DNA of 64,000 bases from Vibrio gallaecicus (GCF_024347495.1 NZ_AP025490.1:2914001-2978000), one strand, 5' to 3'; positions 18,034 through 27,921 are shown, numbered from the stretch's first letter. Numbers and translations are program-made. The notes: generated from the letters alone by a model not told the origin.

Positions 18034-18471
18034 ATGAGAAAACTACTGACAGCATTCTTATTACTGCTCAGCCCTTTATCTTTCGCCGATGATGAAATTT
18101 ATACCGGTATTTTCAGCAGTAAAGCCCTTGATGGCTATGACACCGTTGCCTATTTTTCACAAAACAAGCCAGTGAAAGGAAGCAAGCAATTCACAACAGA
18201 GTACAAAGGCGCAGATTGGTATTTTTCTACTGAAACCAATTTGACTTTATTTGTTAATAATCCTGAAAAATATGCTCCTCAATATGGTGGCTATTGTGCA
18301 TGGGCAGTTTCAGCTAAAAATGACTTTGCACCAGGAGATCCATTGCAGTGGAGCATAGTGAACAACAAGTTGTATCTCAATTATGACCAGGACATTAAAA
18401 ACCTTTGGGAAACAAAAAGAGACGCACACATTCAGCAAGCCGATAAAAATTGGCCACAGCTAATCAATTAA
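18034..18471 (+). CDS. Exported YHS-domain protein
   Basis: The 145-residue protein has a signal peptide (MRKLLTAFLLLLSPLSFA, cleavage near residue 18). The YHS-type domain shows GYDTVAYF....PVKG...F...Y.GA.W.FS...N...F..NPEKYAP.YGGYCAWAVS, then a C-terminal W......I..ADKNWP segment. YHS domains are thought to bind metals, but the residues needed are not defined here. Periplasmic location is predicted. It lies 14 bases after the NRDE gene. Confidence 0.85.
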   Translation: MRKLLTAFLLLLSPLSFADDEIYTGIFSSKALDGYDTVAYFSQNKPVKGSKQFTTEYKGADWYFSTETNLTLFVNNPEKYAPQYGGYCAWAVSAKNDFAPGDPLQWSIVNNKLYLNYDQDIKNLWETKRDAHIQQADKNWPQLIN

Positions 18472-18481
18472 GGAATTCACT

Positions 18482-18934
18482 ATGACATTCGCTCCACTTA
18501 AACATATTCCTTCAGCATTTATTGCGTTTGTTTTTATTCAGTCGCTATTTTTTAAGTTCACAGGCTCATATGAGACTGACCATATATTTGGAACTCTAGG
18601 TGAATGGTCTGGGCTTGATTGGTTTGGATCAATCGGTGGGTATGTGATTGGAATTGCTGAGCTAATTGCCGCCTTTCTACTTTTCAGCAGGTTTCATGGC
18701 ATGGGAGCACTCATGAGTGTTGGCATCATGAGTGGCGCTATTTTCTTCCACCTATTTACGCCTCTCGGTATCCAAATGCCTGAATTTAATGCGACAGGTG
18801 AAATTATCGGATACGACGGTGGCTTGTTATTTGGAATGGCATGTCTGGTTTGGCTATGCGGTGCATTTCTTACAGTAAAAGATCTAAAAAATCAAAATGG
18901 TTTTCTTTATAACTTCATTAATAAGGCAGAATAA
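18482..18934 (+). CDS. DoxX-like small membrane protein
   Basis: The 150-residue protein has four hydrophobic segments (about residues 10-28, 52-70, 73-92, 112-132), with a FKFTG motif after the first and IGIAELIAAFLLF in the second, as in DoxX/DoxD-like proteins. These proteins often accompany redox enzymes at the inner membrane, but the reaction is unknown. It lies ten bases after the YHS gene and two before the lipid synthase gene. Confidence 0.75.
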   Translation: MTFAPLKHIPSAFIAFVFIQSLFFKFTGSYETDHIFGTLGEWSGLDWFGSIGGYVIGIAELIAAFLLFSRFHGMGALMSVGIMSGAIFFHLFTPLGIQMPEFNATGEIIGYDGGLLFGMACLVWLCGAFLTVKDLKNQNGFLYNFINKAE

Positions 18935-18936
18935 TT

Positions 18937-20691
18937 ATGATTGATAGTCCTTTTCGTTTACCTCGTTATACACCTTTCGGTTTAGGTGAATCTGTTGTCG
19001 AGTGGGCAACAGGGCTATCTAAGCTTGATCAAATATATCAACAGCGCCCAGCCGAGCTATCGAGCTTTGAATTCATGCATCATACTTTGTCTGCGTTAAA
19101 TATTGACTACAGTATTGCAGCGGGATCAACGACTAATATCCCAACAGAAGGTCCTGTCGTTATTGTGGCTAACCATCCTTTAGGGGCAATTGAAGGAGTA
19201 ATCCTCGCCGATCTAGTTGGATCAATACGCCAAGATGTTAAGGTGCTTGCTAATGAATTATTGAAGCGCTTACCTGAACTCGATGAGCTATTTATCGGTG
19301 TTGATGTCTTTAATAACAAGCAAGCTAAGCAAACCAATGCAAAAGCTATCCGAGATGCCAATCATCACTTAGCTGATGGTGGTGTGCTTATTGTCTTTCC
19401 TGCTGGTGAGGTATCAAGTTATTCAAAGGAAGATAGAACTCTGACCGATATCAAGTGGAGTAAGTCTGTTGCTAAGTTTGTTAAACGCCATCAAGCAGCA
19501 ACAGTGCCAATCTTCATCAACGGAAAAAATAGCGAACTATTTTACCAAGCCGGTCGTGTGCACCCTTTGCTTAGAACAGCGCTCCTCGGTCGAGAGTTAC
19601 TGAATAAGCGGGCTTCTACAATTTCCATCTCTATTGGTTCTTCGATTCCTTATTCTGAAATTAAATCTTTCGAACAAGATATGGATATCGTTAATTACCT
19701 TCGTTTAAATACCTATTTAATGAGCCAAGAAGATGACCAATTTTCAGAAAGCACCTCAAACCCATTATTTGATACTTCAATAATTTCTGCCATCGACCCT
19801 GTACTACTCAGTAAAGAGATCGCATCGATTCCAAGCGAAATGAAGCTTTTAGAGCAAGGCGTCTTTGAAGTGTATTGTACACCGAGCCAAGTCATACCTA
19901 ACCTAATGCAAGAGATTGGCAGAGTAAGAGAAGAGAGTTTTAGAGAAGTGGGAGAAGGCAGCGGTCTCGCCTGTGATTTGGATGAATATGATCTGTATTA
20001 CAATCAACTCTTTGTTTGGAATACCGAAAAATCAGAACTAGTAGGCGCGTATCGATTAGGTTTAGTAGACGAGCTTATCTCACAGCAAGGTTTAAACCAC
20101 CTCTACTCGCGTAGCTTATTCAACTACAATCAAGAGTTTATCGATACTTTAGATCACAGCATTGAGTTAGGTAGATCGGTTGTCAGTAAAGCCTATCAGA
20201 AGAACCTCAACTCACTACTATTGCTATGGAAAGGCATTGCGACATTTGTTGCTCGTAACCCGAAATACACGCACTTATTTGGTCCTGTTAGCATCAGTAA
20301 TGATTACAGCCACACAGCCCGCTTACTCATTGCGACTACTTTATCTATACATCATTACGATGAAGAAAAGGCAAATTTAGTCAGCCCACTCTCTCCATTG
20401 AGTACTAACAAGAAAGTTTTTTGGCAAAACCACTTATTGTCATCACTTGCCAGCGTGCCTTTATTATCGAAAGTACTTTCTCGTATGGAACAAGGAAAAG
20501 GCTTACCTGTCTTACTGAGGCAGTATTTAGGCATGAATGGAAAGCTGGTTTGTTTTAACGTCGACCCCGCATTTAACGATGCTTTAGACGGTTTAATTGT
20601 CGTGAACCTCCCCAAAGTACCACTTAAAACCTTAGGCAAGTATATGGGAAGAGGCAAAGCAGAAGCCTACATCAACAATCACTTAACCTAA
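18937..20691 (+). CDS. olsF: OlsF-like bifunctional ornithine lipid synthase
   Basis: The 584-residue protein joins two acyltransferase domains. The N-terminal half is PlsC-like: VANHPLGAIEGVIL (about residues 70-83) and FPAGEVSSY (about 154-162). The C-terminal half is GNAT-like (Acetyltransf_5, once called hemolysin): FREVGEG...D.DEYD..Y.QLFVWN, LVGAYRLG and ELGRSVVSKAYQ. OlsF of Serratia has this layout; the GNAT part N-acylates ornithine and the PlsC part adds the second acyl chain. A V. cholerae homologue makes ornithine lipid, as I recall. It is the last gene of the operon. Confidence 0.8.
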   Translation: MIDSPFRLPRYTPFGLGESVVEWATGLSKLDQIYQQRPAELSSFEFMHHTLSALNIDYSIAAGSTTNIPTEGPVVIVANHPLGAIEGVILADLVGSIRQDVKVLANELLKRLPELDELFIGVDVFNNKQAKQTNAKAIRDANHHLADGGVLIVFPAGEVSSYSKEDRTLTDIKWSKSVAKFVKRHQAATVPIFINGKNSELFYQAGRVHPLLRTALLGRELLNKRASTISISIGSSIPYSEIKSFEQDMDIVNYLRLNTYLMSQEDDQFSESTSNPLFDTSIISAIDPVLLSKEIASIPSEMKLLEQGVFEVYCTPSQVIPNLMQEIGRVREESFREVGEGSGLACDLDEYDLYYNQLFVWNTEKSELVGAYRLGLVDELISQQGLNHLYSRSLFNYNQEFIDTLDHSIELGRSVVSKAYQKNLNSLLLLWKGIATFVARNPKYTHLFGPVSISNDYSHTARLLIATTLSIHHYDEEKANLVSPLSPLSTNKKVFWQNHLLSSLASVPLLSKVLSRMEQGKGLPVLLRQYLGMNGKLVCFNVDPAFNDALDGLIVVNLPKVPLKTLGKYMGRGKAEAYINNHLT

Positions 20692-20748
20692 CTTCAGAGC
20701 TTTAAAGCCCAACAAGTCAGACATAAAGATCATTAGACGGTGTCTATA

Positions 20749-20795
20749 CCTAAGCCTAAATAAGTGCGATGATTTCTGCAGTTATTTGGCTTAGG
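20749..20795 (+). promoter_or_regulatory. Hairpin that overlaps the Shine-Dalgarno of the Crp/Fnr-like gene
   Basis: CCTAAGCC-TAAATAA (20749-20763) pairs with TTATTTGGCTTAGG (20782-20795), 14 pairs with one bulge, around an 18-nt loop. The right arm contains AGG of the Shine-Dalgarno AGGTGAT (20793-20799) for the gene starting at 20804. If transcribed, the stem would hide the ribosome-binding site. Confidence 0.6.
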
Positions 20796-20803
20796 TGATA
20801 CAC

Positions 20804-21373
20804 ATGCATTCAGCGTTTATTGAACAACTAAAAAACTATAACTTTAGTGATCAAGAGATAGAGTCTCTTATCTCTGTCGCTAAATCTATAGAGCTTCCTA
20901 CACGACATATTTTAGTGAACCAAGGAGAAATGGCAGACTCCATTTACTTTATACTTGAAGGGTTGTGCCATGCTTGTTACCTAACCGAGGAAGGAAAACA
21001 GTATAGTAAAGAGTTCTACTGGGAGCATGATTGGGTGATAGGCTTCGAAAGCTTAATCAAACCTCAGCCTTCTCCGTACTTACTTGAAACCCTCACTCCT
21101 ATTGCTTTGCTAGAAATCCCAATGAAATGGCTTGTCGAATGGCGAGAGCAAAATAATCCTCTTTACCTTAAGTTGCTTGAGACACAATTAATGTATAAAG
21201 AGAACAAAGAGCGCTTCATGCTGCTTTATACACCAGAACAACGCTACCAATTATTTTGTGAACATTATCCTGACCTTTTGATGCGACTTAATGACAACCA
21301 AGTTGCGGCATATTTAGGGATCACAGCAATCAGCCTAAGCAGAATTAAAACGAGAATAGCGGATAACTCATAA
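20804..21373 (+). CDS. Crp/Fnr-like transcription regulator
   Basis: From the chosen ATG (189 residues) the protein has a cyclic-nucleotide-binding-type beta barrel (about residues 15-115: ILVNQGEMADSIYFILEGLC...YWEHDWVIG) and a C-terminal helix-turn-helix (NDNQVAAYLGITAISLSRIKTRI). The barrel lacks the R-T-S cAMP set of Crp and the cysteines of Fnr, so the ligand is unknown. An in-frame GTG lies at 20795, but AGGTGAT before 20804 decides. It follows the olsF operon by 112 bases and might regulate it. Confidence 0.85.
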   Translation: MHSAFIEQLKNYNFSDQEIESLISVAKSIELPTRHILVNQGEMADSIYFILEGLCHACYLTEEGKQYSKEFYWEHDWVIGFESLIKPQPSPYLLETLTPIALLEIPMKWLVEWREQNNPLYLKLLETQLMYKENKERFMLLYTPEQRYQLFCEHYPDLLMRLNDNQVAAYLGITAISLSRIKTRIADNS

Positions 21374-21503
21374 CCGTCTTTAAAGAGGCGATCTAAATAC
21401 CGATCGCTCTAGTAAATGAAAACTGCATTAATTAACAATTGTTAATGATTAACCACAGCGCTATTGATACATTCACTGCCATAATTTAATTCAGGATGAA
21501 AAT

Positions 21504-21959
21504 ATGATTACGTGGCAGTGTATTCCTTTCTCACAACTCACCACTCAGCAGTTGTACGAACTCTTACGATTAAGAACTGATGTTTTCGTCGTTGAGCAAA
21601 CATGTCCATATCCAGAGCTTGACGGTAAAGATACCGTAAACGGCGTTCATCACTTACTTGGTTATAAAGACGCAAAACTTGTAGCATGTGCGCGATTACT
21701 TCCACAAGGCGTCACATACGATAATGTCAGTATTGGTAGAGTCGCCACACGCTTATCTGCACGTGGCTATGGTTTAGGTCATCAATTACTAACTCAAGCT
21801 CTACTCCAAACTGAAAAATTATTCCCTAGTCAAACCATTGATATCGGTGCACAAGAGCACTTAGAAAAATACTACGAGCAGCATGGATTTAAAAAAATTT
21901 CTGAGATGTATCTAGAAGATGATATTCCGCACATTGATATGCGTTTAGAAAAGCAGTAG
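21504..21959 (+). CDS. elaA: GNAT acetyltransferase ElaA
   Basis: At 151 residues it matches ElaA in length and motifs: LY.LLRLRTDVFVVEQTCPYPELDGKD near the start, then HHLLGY, and the acetyl-CoA-binding RVATRLSARGYGLGHQLL. The substrate of ElaA is not known. GGATG lies before the ATG, and the EamA permease gene starts 13 bases after the stop, so the two are likely co-transcribed. A perfect 14-bp palindrome TTAACAATTGTTAA is at 21432-21445, upstream of the gene. Confidence 0.9.
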   Translation: MITWQCIPFSQLTTQQLYELLRLRTDVFVVEQTCPYPELDGKDTVNGVHHLLGYKDAKLVACARLLPQGVTYDNVSIGRVATRLSARGYGLGHQLLTQALLQTEKLFPSQTIDIGAQEHLEKYYEQHGFKKISEMYLEDDIPHIDMRLEKQ

Positions 21960-21972
21960 AGCAGAGGCAACC

Positions 21973-22812
21973 ATGAGTAATATTACAATTGGAATCCTAC
22001 TTTTGGTTGCAGGGAATTTTTTTGCTTCATTATCAGATGTGGCAGTGAAAGCACTACAAGGTGATGTTCAACCTTTCCAGTACATGTTCATTCGCCAGTT
22101 GTTTTCCTTAGTCTTAATCACTCCTCTGTGGTTAAAACAAACTAGAACACAAAAGAAACTTCAACAAAAAAGCATTACTTTAATTAGAGCCCACCTCATT
22201 CTTATTGGGAGCGGCTGTATGGTAATGGCTATCACTTATTTACCACTAGCGACCGCCAATGCTGTTTTCTATACTGCTCCTCTCTTAATGCTGCCCCTTT
22301 CTTTTGTTTTGCTTAATGAGAAGCCAGCTGCAGGGAAAGTTTTAGCCACGATAATCGGTTTTTTTGGGGTTTTAATTGTTCTTCGACCATCTCAATTTCA
22401 TTGGGCGGCGCTATTTGCATTGGGGACAGCATGCACTCTTGCTCTTTTCAATATACTGGTTAGAAAGTTACCCAAAGAGCAAACTGTAATAACCACCTTA
22501 TGGTGGACAACCATATTATCCTTACCTACCTCGTTTTTATTAACCGCTGGGTATTGGCAGCCAATCAGTCATACCAATATTGCCTATGTAGCTTTGAGTG
22601 CAGCACTGATTTTAGGCTACAACGGGCTGGCGGTATTAGCTTATAAAAAGGCGCATTCAAGCGAAATTGCCCTAGCGGAATATTCAGGACTTATCTTTGT
22701 TGCATTATTCGGGGTGCTTTGGTTTGATGAAATACCAGACTGGATAACATTGATTGGCATTCTTTTGATTGTGCTTCCACTCATTCCATTTAAAAAACGA
22801 AAAAAGAGCTAA
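21973..22812 (+). CDS. EamA/DMT family transporter
   Basis: The 279-residue inner-membrane protein has about ten hydrophobic segments in two EamA repeats, with the typical FIRQL in the first, ATANAVFYTAPLL...LLNEKP near residues 92-116, and a matching AEYSGLIFVALFGVLWFDEIP in the second. DMT permeases export metabolites or amino acids; nothing here fixes the substrate. The stop codon lies inside the left arm of the following terminator. Confidence 0.88.
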   Translation: MSNITIGILLLVAGNFFASLSDVAVKALQGDVQPFQYMFIRQLFSLVLITPLWLKQTRTQKKLQQKSITLIRAHLILIGSGCMVMAITYLPLATANAVFYTAPLLMLPLSFVLLNEKPAAGKVLATIIGFFGVLIVLRPSQFHWAALFALGTACTLALFNILVRKLPKEQTVITTLWWTTILSLPTSFLLTAGYWQPISHTNIAYVALSAALILGYNGLAVLAYKKAHSSEIALAEYSGLIFVALFGVLWFDEIPDWITLIGILLIVLPLIPFKKRKKS

Positions 22813-22830
22813 CAATTAGCTCTTCTTTAA
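22804..22830 (+). terminator. Terminator overlapping the EamA gene stop
   Basis: AAGAGCTAA (22804-22812) pairs perfectly with TTAGCTCTT (22816-22824) and is followed by CTTTAAATTC. The left arm includes the TAA stop codon. Confidence 0.75.
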
Positions 22831-22856
22831 ATTCAATGCGGCAGTCAATAATAATT

Positions 22857-23414
22857 TTATTTACTACGACCAAAACCCCCATCAGATAAACGGAAAAACA
22901 TCACTGACGATGTCCCCTTCTCTAACTGAAGTATATCTAATTGACCAGATTCCTGTAGTTTGAATCGAACCAACTGACCTTTTCTGATTTGACTAAGCGG
23001 CTTATCTTGACCTTCAATTTTGACGAGAGCGTTGAGATCAGCTTGAGACAACTTATTATTTCTAAATACTTGGGCAAGCGTATCACCTTGCTGTACTAAA
23101 TATTCACGCCAGTCATTGGATTGAGGAGGTTGCTGCTTAGCTCCAGCTTGTTCACTCAAACCTACAGTACTAATCTCTAATTCAACTCGACTGGTAGCTT
23201 CTTGCGGATCTTTTGAAGCTTCTGGAACCGGAATGAAGAACAAAATAATAACAATGGGAGCAAGAACTAAGAGTAGCTTTCGATGCAATGACGGCAATAA
23301 TGCCCAAAAAGCGGCAATTCGATTTCGCACTTGAGAGACGTCAACTGCACTTAGCTTATCTTTAATGGAAGCTAAATGATCAACTTTCTGCTTTTTTTTC
23401 TGACGACGATTCAT
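22857..23414 (-). CDS. OapA/LysM-domain envelope protein
   Basis: The 185-residue protein from the ATG at 23414 starts with a very basic stretch (MNRRQKKKQK), then has a membrane anchor at about residues 42-58 (LLLVLAPIVIILFFIPVP). The OapA-type LysM-like domain follows: YLVQQGDTLAQVFRNNKLSQADLN and LVRFKL. It is probably anchored in the inner membrane with its C-terminus in the periplasm. The longer frame to 23555 has no better start, and GGCGGA precedes 23414. It is divergent from fklB, an arrangement I recall in other vibrios. Confidence 0.82.
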   Translation of the reverse strand: MNRRQKKKQKVDHLASIKDKLSAVDVSQVRNRIAAFWALLPSLHRKLLLVLAPIVIILFFIPVPEASKDPQEATSRVELEISTVGLSEQAGAKQQPPQSNDWREYLVQQGDTLAQVFRNNKLSQADLNALVKIEGQDKPLSQIRKGQLVRFKLQESGQLDILQLEKGTSSVMFFRLSDGGFGRSK

Positions 23415-23625
23415 ACTATTCCGCCTTTTAAATGAATAACTACAGTATAAAAAGCAATTCGCACTGAGTATAGTTCTTTCCACCATAACAAGAACCAGGT
23501 ACATAAATTTACAGTCAATGTGATTCGGTAGCCAAACGTAACCGGAATTGACCAAGCCAACCGTTTCTTCATGCTCTCAATACTGGTATTCTTACCTTTT
23601 TAGTAATGATAAAAGAGTGACATTC

Positions 23626-24246
23626 ATGTCTGAAGTAAAATTTGAAACTGTAGAGCAAAAAGCAAGCTACGGCATCGGCCTACAAATGGGTCAACAACTA
23701 GCAGGTTCTGGTCTTGAAGGCCTAAACGTTGACGCTATCGCAGCTGGTATCGCAACTGCTCTTACTGGCGACATGCCAGCTATTGAGATTGACGAGATCA
23801 ACAATGCACTACAAGAACTTCACACTCGTGGTGAAGCAGCTCGTCAAGAACTAGCTAAAGTTGCAGCAGCCGACGGTGAAGCTTTCCTTACTGATAACGC
23901 TCTACGTTCAGAAGTAACAGTTCTTGAGTCTGGTCTTCAATACGAAGTACTAACTGAAGGTACTGGTGAAGTTCCAACGTCTGACAAACAAGTACGTGTT
24001 CACTACCACGGCGAGCTAACAGACGGTACTGTTTTTGATAGTTCAGTATCTCGCGGTCAACCAGCAGAATTCCCAGTAACTGGCGTAATTCAAGGTTGGG
24101 TTGAAGCTCTACAACTAATGCCTGTAGGTTCTAAGTGGAAACTATACATTCCACAAGACCTAGCATACGGTGAGCGCGGAGCAGGTGCTGCAATCCCACC
24201 ATTTGCGGCTCTAGTATTTGAAGTTGAGCTTCTAGCAATTCTGTAG
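23626..24246 (+). CDS. fklB: FKBP-type peptidyl-prolyl isomerase FklB (FKBP22)
   Basis: At 206 residues from the ATG at 23626 the protein equals E. coli FklB in length. An N-terminal dimerisation domain ([14 protein letters not shown]) and a C-terminal FKBP domain are present: [45 protein letters not shown] and [14 protein letters not shown]. No signal peptide is seen, so it acts in the cytoplasm. The in-frame extension to 23548 is probably not translated. Confidence 0.95.
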   Translation: MSEVKFETVEQKASYGIGLQMGQQLAGSGLEGLNVDAIAAGIATALTGDMPAIEIDEINNALQELHTRGEAARQELAKVAAADGEAFLTDNALRSEVTVLESGLQYEVLTEGTGEVPTSDKQVRVHYHGELTDGTVFDSSVSRGQPAEFPVTGVIQGWVEALQLMPVGSKWKLYIPQDLAYGERGAGAAIPPFAALVFEVELLAIL

Positions 24247-24286
24247 TTAAAACAGACTGCTACAAGTAATAAAGTTAAAATAATGC

Positions 24287-24315
24287 ACGGTGATGTGACA
24301 ACATCGCCGTTTTTC
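24287..24315 (+). terminator. Terminator after fklB
   Basis: ACGGTGATGT pairs with ACATCGCCGT (one G-U) and TTTTTCG follows. Confidence 0.85.
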
Positions 24316-24361
24316 GTTTATAGTGGTGATGTTTAATTACTTTATTACTTAAGGACGAATA

Positions 24362-24856
24362 ATGAAGAAAGTACTTATTACTGCACTATGCAGCTTAACA
24401 GTTACCTCATGTGCAAGCACTTCTGATTCATCGACCCCATCAATTACATCTGGTATTGATTATTCTCAACTAAGCCAAACCGCATTAATGGCTGCCGTGG
24501 ACATGTGGGCTCAGCAGAATGAAAGTTCATCACTCGCAGACACATTAGCAAAAGAAACTTCAGTTACTGGAGACCAAGCACTAGGTGGTGTAGGTTCTCT
24601 TCTTGCATTAGCTCAAAATTCACTAAGCACATCTGATTCTCAAGAGTTATCTTCATTGATTCCAGGTGCCTCAACACTAGAAAGCTCAGGTTTAACATCT
24701 TTGCTTCAATCAAAAGGGGCAGTTGAAAGTGCGTTTAGCAGCTTAGGTATGGATCCATCTCTTGTTACTACTTTCGCACCAATCATCCTTCAAGTTTTAC
24801 AAACACAAGGTGCAAGTAGCTCACTATTAAGCTCTTTAGGTTCGATCTGGCAATAA
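24362..24856 (+). CDS. DUF2780 (VcgC/VcgE) lipoprotein
   Basis: The 164-residue protein has a short signal peptide and a lipobox-like SLTVTSC ending at Cys17. It then has a Ser-rich helical region with LGGVGSLLALAQNSL and a C-terminal SFAPIILQVLQTQGASSSLLSSLGSIW, as in the DUF2780 family known in vibrios as VcgC/VcgE. The function is unknown. AAGGACGAAT precedes the ATG. Terminators on both sides make it a single-gene unit. Confidence 0.8.
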   Translation: MKKVLITALCSLTVTSCASTSDSSTPSITSGIDYSQLSQTALMAAVDMWAQQNESSSLADTLAKETSVTGDQALGGVGSLLALAQNSLSTSDSQELSSLIPGASTLESSGLTSLLQSKGAVESAFSSLGMDPSLVTTFAPIILQVLQTQGASSSLLSSLGSIWQ

Positions 24857-24877
24857 GTCGTTAAAGAAAGAACAAGA

Positions 24878-24908
24878 AATCAAAGGGCACTATAGGTGCT
24901 CTTTTTTA
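24878..24908 (+). terminator. Terminator after the DUF2780 gene
   Basis: AGGGCAC and GTGCTCT pair (one G-U) with a short loop and are followed by TTTTTT. Confidence 0.85.
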
Positions 24909-25033
24909 TAGCGATATGTAGCTAACCTGAATTCATAGAGTTAATTGATAAGCTAGTTAGAACGAAAAGATAAGCTTGGTAATTAGTATCCTAAATACTG
25001 TTTTCGAATAATAAACTCAGTTATTACAGACGC

Positions 25034-25066
25034 AAAAAAGCCGAGCTAATGCTCGGCTTTTTGTAT
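25034..25066 (-). terminator. Terminator of the alpha operon
   Basis: AAAAAGCCGAGC and GCTCGGCTTTTT pair around TAAT just after rplQ. T-runs flank it on both strands, so it can stop transcription from either side. Confidence 0.93.
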
Positions 25067-25083
25067 TAAGAATCTAGTATAGA

Positions 25084-25464
25084 TTACTCAGCAGCTTCTT
25101 CAGCAGCTGGGCGGTCTACAAGCTCAATGTAAGCCATTGGAGCTTTATCACCAGTACGGAAACCACATTTAAGAATGCGAGTGTAACCACCTTGGCGAGC
25201 CGCGAAACGCGGACCTAGTTCATTAAATAGTTTTGCAACAACTTCGTTATCACGAGTGCGTGCAAATGCAAGACGACGGTTAGCAACACTGTCTGTCTTA
25301 GCTAGGGTAATCAATGGCTCAATTACGCGACGTAGTTCTTTTGCTTTAGGCACGGTAGTTTTAATAACTTCGTGACGAACAAGAGAGCTAGCCATGTTGC
25401 TGAACATCGCTTTGCGATGACTGCTGTTGCGGTTGAGTTGACGACCACTTTTACGATGGCGCAT
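25084..25464 (-). CDS. rplQ: 50S ribosomal protein L17
   Basis: The protein is 126 residues, with the L17 start [32 protein letters not shown] and a core of [24 protein letters not shown]. It binds 23S rRNA near the exit tunnel. It is the last gene of the alpha operon, 24 bases after rpoA, and is followed by a strong terminator. Confidence 0.99.
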   Translation of the reverse strand: MRHRKSGRQLNRNSSHRKAMFSNMASSLVRHEVIKTTVPKAKELRRVIEPLITLAKTDSVANRRLAFARTRDNEVVAKLFNELGPRFAARQGGYTRILKCGFRTGDKAPMAYIELVDRPAAEEAAE

Positions 25465-25488
25465 GACCTAATCCTTCTAACTTTTCGA

Positions 25489-26481
25489 TTAATCTTCAGC
25501 GATTGACGCTGGTGGCCAGTTTTCTAGACGCATGCCTAGAGAAAGACCACGTGAAGCAAGCACATCTTTAATCTCTGTAAGAGATTTCTTACCAAGGTTT
25601 GGCGTTTTAAGTAGCTCAACCTCAGTGCGCTGTACAAGATCACCGATGTAGTGAATCGCTTCTGCTTTCAAACAGTTAGCAGAGCGAACTGTTAGTTCAA
25701 GATCGTCTACAGGACGCAGTAGGATAGGATCGAATTCTGGCTTCTCTTCCTTCTCCTCAGGTACACGTACATCACGAAGATCTACGAACGCATCCAATTG
25801 TTCAGCTAAAATTGTAGCTGCACGACGGATTGCTTCCTCAGGTTCAAGAGTACCGTTCGTTTCCATATCGATAACAAGCTTATCCAAATCTGTACGCTGT
25901 TCTACACGTGCAGCTTCTACAGCATAGGCGATTTTATCAACCGGGCTGTAAGTAGCGTCAACGAGTAGACGACCGATTGGACGCTCATCTTCTTCAGTAT
26001 GGATACGAGCTGAAGCTGGAACGTAACCACGACCACGTTCAACTTTGATACGCATAGCGATCTCAGCGTTGTCATCCGTTAGGTGACAAATAACGTGCTC
26101 AGGGTTAGCGATCTCTACATCACCATCGTGGGTGATGTCACCTGCAACAACAGGGCCTGAGCCTGATTTATTCAGTGTAATAAACACTTCATCTTTGCCT
26201 TCAGCAACGCGTACAGCCAAACCTTTAAGGTTTAAAAGGATTTCTAGGATATCTTCCTGAACGCCTTCTTTAGTACTGTATTCGTGTAGCACACCTTCAA
26301 TTTCAACTTCTGTTACGGCACAACCCGGCATAGAAGATAGAAGAATGCGGCGAAGAGCATTACCTAGAGTGTGGCCGAAACCGCGCTCTAATGGCTCAAG
26401 AGTTACTTTCGCGTGTGTCGTATTGATCTGTTCAATGTCAACAAGACGCGGCTTAAGAAATTCTGTTACAGAACCCTGCAT
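25489..26481 (-). CDS. rpoA: RNA polymerase alpha subunit
   Basis: At 330 residues it holds the assembly domain ([20 protein letters not shown] at about residues 34-53), a linker rich in E/K, and the C-terminal domain with [35 protein letters not shown]. The DNA-contact region [14 protein letters not shown] is also present. It lies between rpsD and rplQ as in E. coli and shares the S4-regulated alpha transcript. Confidence 0.99.
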   Translation of the reverse strand: MQGSVTEFLKPRLVDIEQINTTHAKVTLEPLERGFGHTLGNALRRILLSSMPGCAVTEVEIEGVLHEYSTKEGVQEDILEILLNLKGLAVRVAEGKDEVFITLNKSGSGPVVAGDITHDGDVEIANPEHVICHLTDDNAEIAMRIKVERGRGYVPASARIHTEEDERPIGRLLVDATYSPVDKIAYAVEAARVEQRTDLDKLVIDMETNGTLEPEEAIRRAATILAEQLDAFVDLRDVRVPEEKEEKPEFDPILLRPVDDLELTVRSANCLKAEAIHYIGDLVQRTEVELLKTPNLGKKSLTEIKDVLASRGLSLGMRLENWPPASIAED

Positions 26482-26503
26482 TGTGTCCTCTCTTTTTTTA
26501 ACC

Positions 26504-27124
26504 TTACTTAGAGTAAAGTTCGACGATCAAGTGTTCATTGATGTCAGCTGATAGATCAGAACGTTCAGGCATACGCTTGAATGTACCTTCCATTTTGCCA
26601 GCATCTACTTCAATCCAAGTTGGCTTTTCACGTTGTTCAGCAACTTCTAGAGCAGCTTTAATACGAGATTGCTGTTTAGCTTTCTCGCGAATAGATACAA
26701 CGTCATTTGCCGCTACTTTGAAAGAAGGAACGTTTACAACTTTACCGTTAACTAGGATAGACTTGTGGCTAACTAGTTGACGAGATTCAGCGCGAGTAGC
26801 ACCAAAACCCATACGGTAAACTACGTTATCAAGACGACCTTCAAGAAGCTGAAGTAGGTTTGCACCTGTGTTGCCTTTAAGACGTGCAGCTTCTTTGTAG
26901 TAGTTACGGAATTGCTTTTCTAGAACGCCGTAGATACGACGAACTTTTTGCTTCTCACGAAGCTGAACGCCATACTCAGATAGACGACCGCGACGAGCGC
27001 CGTGTACACCTGGTGCGTTATCAATTTTACACTTGGTCTCGATCGCACGGACACCAGACTTAAGAAATAAGTCAGTACCTTCGCGACGGCTAAGCTTAAG
27101 CTTAGGGCCCAAATATCTTGCCAT
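26504..27124 (-). CDS. rpsD: 30S ribosomal protein S4
   Basis: The 206-residue primary 16S-binding protein is also the usual translational repressor of the alpha operon. It begins [23 protein letters not shown] and holds the S4 domain [30 protein letters not shown]. It lacks the zinc-type CXXC set and so belongs to the zinc-free form, like E. coli S4. The likely operator is the rpsM leader. Confidence 0.99.
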   Translation of the reverse strand: MARYLGPKLKLSRREGTDLFLKSGVRAIETKCKIDNAPGVHGARRGRLSEYGVQLREKQKVRRIYGVLEKQFRNYYKEAARLKGNTGANLLQLLEGRLDNVVYRMGFGATRAESRQLVSHKSILVNGKVVNVPSFKVAANDVVSIREKAKQQSRIKAALEVAEQREKPTWIEVDAGKMEGTFKRMPERSDLSADINEHLIVELYSK

Positions 27125-27155
27125 GATCTTTCTCCAATATTCCTAGAAACGAAAC

Positions 27156-27551
<396 letters not shown>

Positions 27552-27564
27552 CTACCTTATCCGA

Positions 27565-27921
27565 CTATTTCTTGATCGGCTTGCGCGGACCCTTACGGGT
27601 GCGAGCGTTGGTTTTAGTACGCTGTCCACGTAGTGGTAGACTGCGACGATGACGAAGACCGCGGTAACAGCCAAGGTCCATAAGACGCTTGATGTTCATC
27701 GATACTTCACGACGTAGATCACCTTCTACAGTGTATTTAGCTACACCATCACGCAGTTGATCGATCTGCTCTTCAGTTAGTTCACTGATCTTAGCATCTT
27801 CAGCAATACCCACTTCAGCTAGAATAGCTTGAGAGCGAGTTTTACCAATACCGTAGATTGCAGTTAATGCAATTACAGAATGCTTATGATCAGGAATGTT
27901 AATGCCGGCTATACGGGCCAT
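27565..27921 (-). CDS. rpsM: 30S ribosomal protein S13
   Basis: The 118-residue head protein begins [20 protein letters not shown] and ends in the basic tail [20 protein letters not shown] that contacts P-site tRNA. It is the first gene of the alpha operon here. A structured leader with its own promoter precedes it, and AGGAGTG lies before the ATG. Confidence 0.99.
   Translation of the reverse strand: MARIAGINIPDHKHSVIALTAIYGIGKTRSQAILAEVGIAEDAKISELTEEQIDQLRDGVAKYTVEGDLRREVSMNIKRLMDLGCYRGLRHRRSLPLRGQRTKTNARTRKGPRKPIKK

Noticed and set aside
24909..25033. Small RNA between the DUF2780 gene and the alpha operon terminator
   Set aside because: No promoter-terminator pair facing the right way could be supported.
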